Of a stretch of 17,019 bases of DNA, positions 13,165-17,019 are shown piece by piece. The notes under the pieces were generated by a model. The model saw nothing but the letters and a program-made list of their open reading frames with translations. It had not been told where the DNA came from and ran no database searches. The stretch lies in contig CALGZO010000281.1 of the NCBI GenBank assembly GCA_937934465.1, forward strand, positions 1 to 17,019. Reading direction: 5' to 3'. Position numbers and translations under genes: made by a program. The DNA comes from an uncultured Fimbriimonadales bacterium. GTDB taxonomy: Bacteria > Armatimonadota > Fimbriimonadia > Fimbriimonadales > GBS-DC. The first letter of the stretch is position 1, and every line of letters begins with the position of its first letter.

Positions 13165-13569
13165 CTACGCCTCGATGCCTTTCTCTTTGAGGTATTCGCG
13201 ATAGACCGCCACCGCTTGGGGCATCGTGCTGGTGAGCTGCATGATGCCGCTCACGCGCCCTTTGGGCTGGATTTTGCGCTGAGTGAACGCCATCATCGCG
13301 TTCTCTTGCCCTGTGTAGAGCTTGTGGAACAGGTCGGCGGTCAGCGTTAGCCCTGCCTCCTCCTCGCCCTCAGGCTTTTCGGGCAACATCTCCAGCTTGC
13401 CACCGCGCGTATCGATCCAGAAATCGATATCGGGTTGCTTGATGTGAACGGCAATCAGCATATCGAGCTTTTGCCAGCCCTCGCGGATGACATCCACGCC
13501 GCGCAATCGCTCGATGAACTCCATCACAAACGCCTTCGCTTGCTCCGAATCACGGTATGGGAACCCCAT
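13165..13569 (-). CDS. SCP2 sterol-carrier-like lipid-binding domain protein
   Basis: The 134-residue product is a single SCP2 fold: helix EQAKAFVMEFIERLRG, strands DMLIAVHIKQPDIDFWIDTR and AGLTLTADLFHKLYTG, then AMMAFTQRKIQPKGRVSG and a closing helix MPQAVAVYREYLKEKG. Bacterial stand-alone SCP2 proteins bind hydrophobic ligands such as acyl chains; the partner here is unknown. ATG 13569 has GGAGG 9 nt upstream. It follows maf by 64 bp on the same strand and probably shares its transcript. No signal peptide, so cytoplasmic. Confidence 0.88.
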   Translation of the reverse strand: MGFPYRDSEQAKAFVMEFIERLRGVDVIREGWQKLDMLIAVHIKQPDIDFWIDTRGGKLEMLPEKPEGEEEAGLTLTADLFHKLYTGQENAMMAFTQRKIQPKGRVSGIMQLTSTMPQAVAVYREYLKEKGIEA

Positions 13570-13633
13570 CGTTATCTACCTCCACGATAGGGTTCGCCGT
13601 CGGCGCAAAAACTCCTGCACAGTTGCTGAGAGC

Positions 13634-14245
13634 CTACGCCGAAGTTGAAGGGGTGGGTCTCCACGCGCCGAGTTGCTCCAATCGCTTCGCCAGCGTCGCC
13701 AGCGGCAGCCCGACCACATTGAAGTAGCATCCCTGCACTTTGTCGATGAGCAACGCGCCGTACTCTTGGATGCCGTACGCGCCCGCCTTATCGAACGGCT
13801 CGCCTGTGCCGATGTACCAGCGGATGCACTCGTCGCTGAGCGGTCGGAAGGCGACGCGCGTGCGTGGGGCGTCGAAGACGCAGTGGGTGGTCGCGCCGCC
13901 CTGACGCGCCAGCAGGCAGAGCGCGGTGATGACCGTGTGAGTGCGCCCCGCGAGCAGGCGGAGCATCTCGAACGCTTCCGACTCGTCGGCAGGCTTGCCC
14001 AGCACACGCCCGTCGACAATCACAAGGGTATCCGCAGCGATAATCAGCGCGTCGTCGTAGCATGGCGCGACCGCCTGCGCTTTCGCATACGCCAAACGCT
14101 TGCCCAGCGCGGCAGGACGCGCCGTGTACGCTGGTAAATGCTCCTCAACATGCGCCGGATGCACCACGAACGGTCTGCCGAACACGCGCAGCAGCGATTG
14201 CCTGCGCGGCGACTGCGACGCCAGCACCCAGCGCAGCGACTCCAT
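13634..14245 (-). CDS. maf: Maf-family nucleoside triphosphate pyrophosphatase
   Basis: The 203-residue product carries the family pattern: LASQSPRRQSLL (8-19) at the start, AADTLVIVDGRVLGKP (70-85), GRTHTVITALCL, then DKAGAYGIQEYGALLI (152-167) and NVVGLPL near the end. Maf proteins hydrolyse non-canonical or methylated nucleoside triphosphates (dTTP, UTP, m5UTP, pseudo-UTP or m7GTP, depending on subfamily), cleaning the nucleotide pool and affecting septation when overproduced. The loop SQSPRRQSLL together with DKAGAYG suggests the dTTP/UTP type, with modest confidence. The start lies 3 bp after the phhA stop, and the nearest purines (GAGG) are too close to the ATG for a normal ribosome site, so re-initiation after phhA is likely. 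Confidence 0.93.
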   Translation of the reverse strand: MESLRWVLASQSPRRQSLLRVFGRPFVVHPAHVEEHLPAYTARPAALGKRLAYAKAQAVAPCYDDALIIAADTLVIVDGRVLGKPADESEAFEMLRLLAGRTHTVITALCLLARQGGATTHCVFDAPRTRVAFRPLSDECIRWYIGTGEPFDKAGAYGIQEYGALLIDKVQGCYFNVVGLPLATLAKRLEQLGAWRPTPSTSA

Positions 14246-14248
14246 ACC

Positions 14249-15181
14249 TCAGTCGACCACCGCCTCCAAGAAGCTGCGAATATCGTCCTCGCTCATGGTC
14301 GGCTCGCCTGGCGAGACATTATTCAACTTGCCCGCCAGCATCCAACGCTCCAACTCGTCCACCAAGTCGAACAGGTGGTCAAACGAGTCGACGATGAACA
14401 GCAACGGCTGATAGTGGTCAATCTCGAAGTATTGGTTGATGACCCACTCCAGCTGGATGGGGTAGCGTTGCACTTCGGGCGATTCGATGGCGTGCGCGAT
14501 TTCGCCGTAGGAGCTGAGCAATCCGCTGCCGTAGACCTTCAACTCGCCGTTTTTGCCGCGCATCAAGCCGAACTCTATCGTGAACCAGAAGAACCGCGCC
14601 AGCGCGCGCGTGATGCTGATGATGCGTTGCACCTGCAGCTCGGGGTCTTTGATGTCTTGCACGATACGCGCCGCGGTGTGCGCCGCCTCGCCGAAGCGCA
14701 CCAGCGTATCGGCGAACCGCTTGTCGGTGTGCATTGGCACATGCCCAGCGATGTCGTGGAAGATGTCGGGTTCGGGCAGGTAGTCCAGCGAGTGGATGTC
14801 GCGCACAGTGATGGTGGTGGGGAACTCGCGTCGGCGCAGGCAATCGAAAAAGATGTAGGCAGGCACATAGCCTGAGACCGCCTTCGCCTTGAACCCCGTC
14901 AGCGGCGCGAGGAACTGGTTCACATCGTCAAGGCGCGGCACGCGATTGGGGTCTAAGCAGAGTTTCGCGACGCCTTCCAGAAACTTCTCCGTCGCGTAGC
15001 GTTGCCAGCGCTCTTGGATACGGGCGTAGAGGCGTCGCCACGCCTCGTGGTTCTCTTCCGAGTAGAGTTCGTAAGGTTGCTCGATATAGAGCTCGCCGCG
15101 ACTGCGAGCAATCTCGATAAATGGGGCGCGTGTGGTGGTCAGCCCCATGCCTGGGTACAACTGTGTCTGTGTAAGCGTCAT
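14249..15181 (-). CDS. phhA: pterin-dependent aromatic amino acid hydroxylase (phenylalanine 4-monooxygenase)
   Basis: From ATG 15181 the product has 310 residues; GGAGG is 9 nt upstream, whereas the Met four codons before directly abuts that GGAGG. The non-haem iron ligands are visible: H142 and H147 in PDIFHDIAGHVPMH, and E203 in WFTIEFGLM. Flanking family text is clear: LTGFKAKAVSGYVPAYIFFD, REFPTTITVRDIHSLDYLPE, YGSGLLSSYGEI. The enzyme hydroxylates phenylalanine to tyrosine with O2 and a tetrahydropterin; Trp/Tyr hydroxylases share the fold, but bacterial members are usually Phe enzymes. There is no N-terminal ACT domain, as usual for bacteria. No pterin-4a-carbinolamine dehydratase gene is in the window. 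First gene of a likely phhA-maf-SCP2 operon. Confidence 0.94.
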   Translation of the reverse strand: MTLTQTQLYPGMGLTTTRAPFIEIARSRGELYIEQPYELYSEENHEAWRRLYARIQERWQRYATEKFLEGVAKLCLDPNRVPRLDDVNQFLAPLTGFKAKAVSGYVPAYIFFDCLRRREFPTTITVRDIHSLDYLPEPDIFHDIAGHVPMHTDKRFADTLVRFGEAAHTAARIVQDIKDPELQVQRIISITRALARFFWFTIEFGLMRGKNGELKVYGSGLLSSYGEIAHAIESPEVQRYPIQLEWVINQYFEIDHYQPLLFIVDSFDHLFDLVDELERWMLAGKLNNVSPGEPTMSEDDIRSFLEAVVD

Positions 15182-15190
15182 CGCTTCCAT

Positions 15191-15195
15191 CCTCC
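15191..15195 (-). promoter_or_regulatory. Shine-Dalgarno sequence fixing the phhA start
   Basis: GGAGG on minus, 9 nt before ATG 15181. It rules out the longer GTG start at 15214 and the ATG abutting it. Confidence 0.7.
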
Positions 15196-15202
15196 GCGCT
15201 AT

Positions 15203-15208
15203 AGGATA
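15203..15208 (-). promoter_or_regulatory. possible -10 box of phhA
   Basis: GGTATCCTATAG on minus (TATCCT), back-to-back with the queG box 14 bp away. No clear -35. Transcription would start at about the ribosome site, so the leader would be very short. Confidence 0.3.
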
Positions 15209-15222
15209 CCCCACGCGCTCGG

Positions 15223-15228
15223 TACAAT
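15223..15228 (+). promoter_or_regulatory. -10 box of queG, close to the start codon
   Basis: GGTACAATTC, with TACAAT ending 12 nt before GTG 15241. No ribosome site lies in between, so the transcript is probably leaderless or has about 5 nt of leader. Confidence 0.4.
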
Positions 15229-15240
15229 TCCGCCGCCATC

Positions 15241-16269
15241 GTGTCGGAGTGGATACGGCAGTACGCGCGCGCGTTGGGGTTCGAGTTGGTGGGGATTGCG
15301 CCTGTGCAGTCGCCGCCGCATGCGGAGTCGTTCCTGTTGTGGCTGGCGCAGGGGTATGCAGGCGCGATGGAGTATCTGGAGCGCACGGCGCACCTGCGGA
15401 TTAATCCCGCGACGCTGTTGCCCGACGCGCGCAGCGCGGTAGTGGTCGGGCTGAACTACGCGCCTGCCGAGCTGCCCGACACCGACTACCGAATCGCACG
15501 CTACGCGCTGGGCGACGACTATCACCGCGTGATTCGGGAGAAGTTGGAGACGCTACTGAGCGCGATTCAGGCGGTCGCGCCGCATGCGCAGGGGCGCGTC
15601 TGCGTCGACTCCGCGCCCGTGCTGGAGCGCGACCTCGCGCTGTTGGCAGGGCTGGGCTGGTACGGCAAGAACACCTGCCTGATTAACACGCATCGTGGCT
15701 CGTACTTCTTGATTGGCGTGCTGTTGCTGACGCTGGAGTTGGAATACGACGCGCCCGCGCAGGGCGGCTGTGGCAGCTGTCGCCTCTGCTTGGACGCCTG
15801 CCCCACAGGCGCGCTGGTCGCCCCCTATCAGCTGGACGCGCGTCGGTGCATCAGTTATCTAACTATCGAGTTGCGCGATTCGATACCTGTGGCGTATCGC
15901 GAGCCGATGGGCGCGTGGCTGTTCGGGTGCGACATCTGCCAAGAGGTGTGCCCGTTCAACCGTGCGCGGGCGCATCAGCCGTTGCGAGCGCGCCCGACCG
16001 ACGAGCCGCGCTTCCAACCCCGACAGATGCCCACGCTCACCGAAATCCTGCAGATGAGCGAGCAGGAGTTCGCCGAGCGGTTTCGCGGCAGCGCCATTAA
16101 CCGCGCGAAGTGGCGCGGGCTGGTGCGCAACGCGCTGATTGTGGCGGGCAACACGCGCGACCCTGCCCTGCGCCCATCTATCGAGCGGTTCCTGAACCAC
16201 GACGACCCGATGCTCCGCGAGACCGCCGCGTGGGCGCTACAACAGCTCAGCAACCCGCGCCAAAGTTGA
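15241..16269 (+). CDS. queG: epoxyqueuosine reductase
   Basis: The 342-residue product starts at GTG. It performs the last step of queuosine synthesis, reducing epoxyqueuosine to queuosine at the tRNA wobble base, using cobalamin and two [4Fe-4S] clusters. The N-terminal half has ALGFELVGIAP, MEYLERTAHLRINP, VDSAPVLERDLALLAGLGWY and GKNTCLINTHRGSYFLIG. The ferredoxin part has CGSCRLCLDACPTGAL (C177, C180, C183, C187), C203 in ARRCISYLTIE, and FGCDICQEVCPFN (C230, C233, C237). A HEAT-like tail (DDPMLRETAAWALQQL) closes the protein, as in many QueG. No other queuosine gene is nearby. Its last 23 bp overlap the end of the converging LamG gene. Confidence 0.96.
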   Translation: MSEWIRQYARALGFELVGIAPVQSPPHAESFLLWLAQGYAGAMEYLERTAHLRINPATLLPDARSAVVVGLNYAPAELPDTDYRIARYALGDDYHRVIREKLETLLSAIQAVAPHAQGRVCVDSAPVLERDLALLAGLGWYGKNTCLINTHRGSYFLIGVLLLTLELEYDAPAQGGCGSCRLCLDACPTGALVAPYQLDARRCISYLTIELRDSIPVAYREPMGAWLFGCDICQEVCPFNRARAHQPLRARPTDEPRFQPRQMPTLTEILQMSEQEFAERFRGSAINRAKWRGLVRNALIVAGNTRDPALRPSIERFLNHDDPMLRETAAWALQQLSNPRQS

Positions 16270-17019
16270 ACAGCACCATGAGCAGGTCGGCGTCGTCCAC
16301 CACGCCGTCGCCGTTCACATCCTGATCTAAGTCGCTGCCTGTCTGCCCGAACGCGAACAGCACGCTCAAGAGGTCGGCGTCGTCCACGCAGCCGCTGCCG
16401 TCCACATCGCCCGCGCGACGGAACGGCGTGTCGGCTTTCCAGACTGGTCCTGCAGGATTGCCCCCGAAGCGCAGCTCGCCAGGACTTCGCCCTACTGCGT
16501 CGACGATGTTTGTGCCGCTGCCCTCATCGAAGTGATAGAGCGCGGCGGTGCTGTCGTCGAGGGTGAACGGCTGGCGCGGCGGCGTGAAGTTATCTGAGTA
16601 GCGCAGCACAGTCGAAAGGCGCACCTCGTCTAAGTAGCCGCTGTAGGATGGGTAACTGTTAGGGTCATAGTCGTGCTTCTCCGCGCCGAACACCAAGAAC
16701 GGGTCGCTGAAGTCGCATGCGCTGTTATTACAACAATTGCGGCATGGCACGCCATCGTCGGGATAGGAGATGTCGCCGTCGGGTCCGTCTGCATCCGCCT
16801 CCAGAACGCCGTCCACATAGAGCCACATGTAGCCGTCTGGATAACTACGCTGCACGGCGATATGATGCCACCGACCATCCAACACATTGCTTGTGCCGCA
16901 AATCGTGCGGTAGCCATTCCCATCGCCTGTCACGCCGAACACAATCCGGCCGCCCGCAACAGAGATACCGAACTTGCGACCCTGACCGAACCTGTCGCGA
17001 TCGATGATGATGTTGCCGT
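16247..17019 (-). CDS. secreted LamG-domain protein with dockerin-like tail, 5' end outside the window
   Basis: At least 256 residues are visible; the frame stays open to the window edge, so the true start lies to the right. The visible N-terminal part is a LamG/concanavalin-like jelly roll: GRIVFGVTG, the hallmark RWHHIAVQRSYPDGYMWLYV followed by DGVLEAD, then a Cys-pair insert (PCRNCCNNSACDF), FGAEKHDYD, GYLDEVRLSTVLRYSDNFTPP and ALYHFDEGSGTNIVDA. The last 55 residues hold two Ca-binding dockerin-type loops, GDVDGSGCVDDADLLSVLF and QDVNGDGVVDDADLLMVLF, ending in NFGAGC. Such proteins are normally exported, and the LamG fold often binds carbohydrate. The stop codon lies inside the end of queG. 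Confidence 0.88.
   Translation of the reverse strand, partial: GNIIIDRDRFGQGRKFGISVAGGRIVFGVTGDGNGYRTICGTSNVLDGRWHHIAVQRSYPDGYMWLYVDGVLEADADGPDGDISYPDDGVPCRNCCNNSACDFSDPFLVFGAEKHDYDPNSYPSYSGYLDEVRLSTVLRYSDNFTPPRQPFTLDDSTAALYHFDEGSGTNIVDAVGRSPGELRFGGNPAGPVWKADTPFRRAGDVDGSGCVDDADLLSVLFAFGQTGSDLDQDVNGDGVVDDADLLMVLFNFGAGC

Overview
The window is bacterial chromosome that is G+C-rich over most of its length, with tightly packed housekeeping genes and an AT-richer accessory segment at the left. The organism is probably a thermophilic or environmental member of the Armatimonadota or a nearby deep lineage. That is inference, based on a LamG protein with a dockerin-like tail, a YqgF of the short cyanobacterial type, a cyanobacterial-type arginine dihydrolase domain and RHS/YD repeats. 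No rRNA, tRNA, CRISPR array, transposase or prophage gene was seen.

Left part (1-3300, all minus strand): reading in the direction of transcription, a small helical-repeat protein, a single-pass membrane protein, a VapBC-type toxin-antitoxin pair, a Cys-rich ORF that may be a detached RHS tip, an overlapping lipoprotein that may be its partner, and a 5'-truncated RHS/YD-repeat fragment that runs off the window. This looks like a polymorphic-toxin or accessory region, and parts of it are strikingly AT-rich.

Middle (3579-8730): an aldo/keto reductase downstream of glyQ, and a 96-residue conserved protein, all on minus. Divergent from them is a two-gene plus-strand operon: a RecQ helicase carrying a C-terminal ComF-like phosphoribosyltransferase domain, overlapping by 4 bp with a DprA/Smf-family protein. 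This is the most interesting unit in the window. Its parts (helicase, zinc module, PRTase, DprA) parallel the ComFA/ComFC/DprA set of natural transformation, although nucleotide-linked genome defence or another DNA-processing role is equally possible.

Right part (8824-17019): an arginine-dihydrolase-like amidinotransferase, a response regulator with an HD-GYP c-di-GMP phosphodiesterase domain, a YqgF-family nuclease that seems to start at an ATC codon behind a good Shine-Dalgarno sequence, and then grpE-glmM, overlapping by ATGA. Facing them on minus is phhA (aromatic amino acid hydroxylase)-maf-SCP2. Finally queG on plus converges with, and overlaps by 23 bp, a secreted LamG/dockerin protein on minus that is cut by the window edge.

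Several genes share a -10-like box preceded by GG (GGTATACT, GGTATAAT, GGTACAAT, GGTAGAAT). In glyQ and queG it lies only 9-12 nt before the start codon with no Shine-Dalgarno sequence, which suggests leaderless mRNAs.
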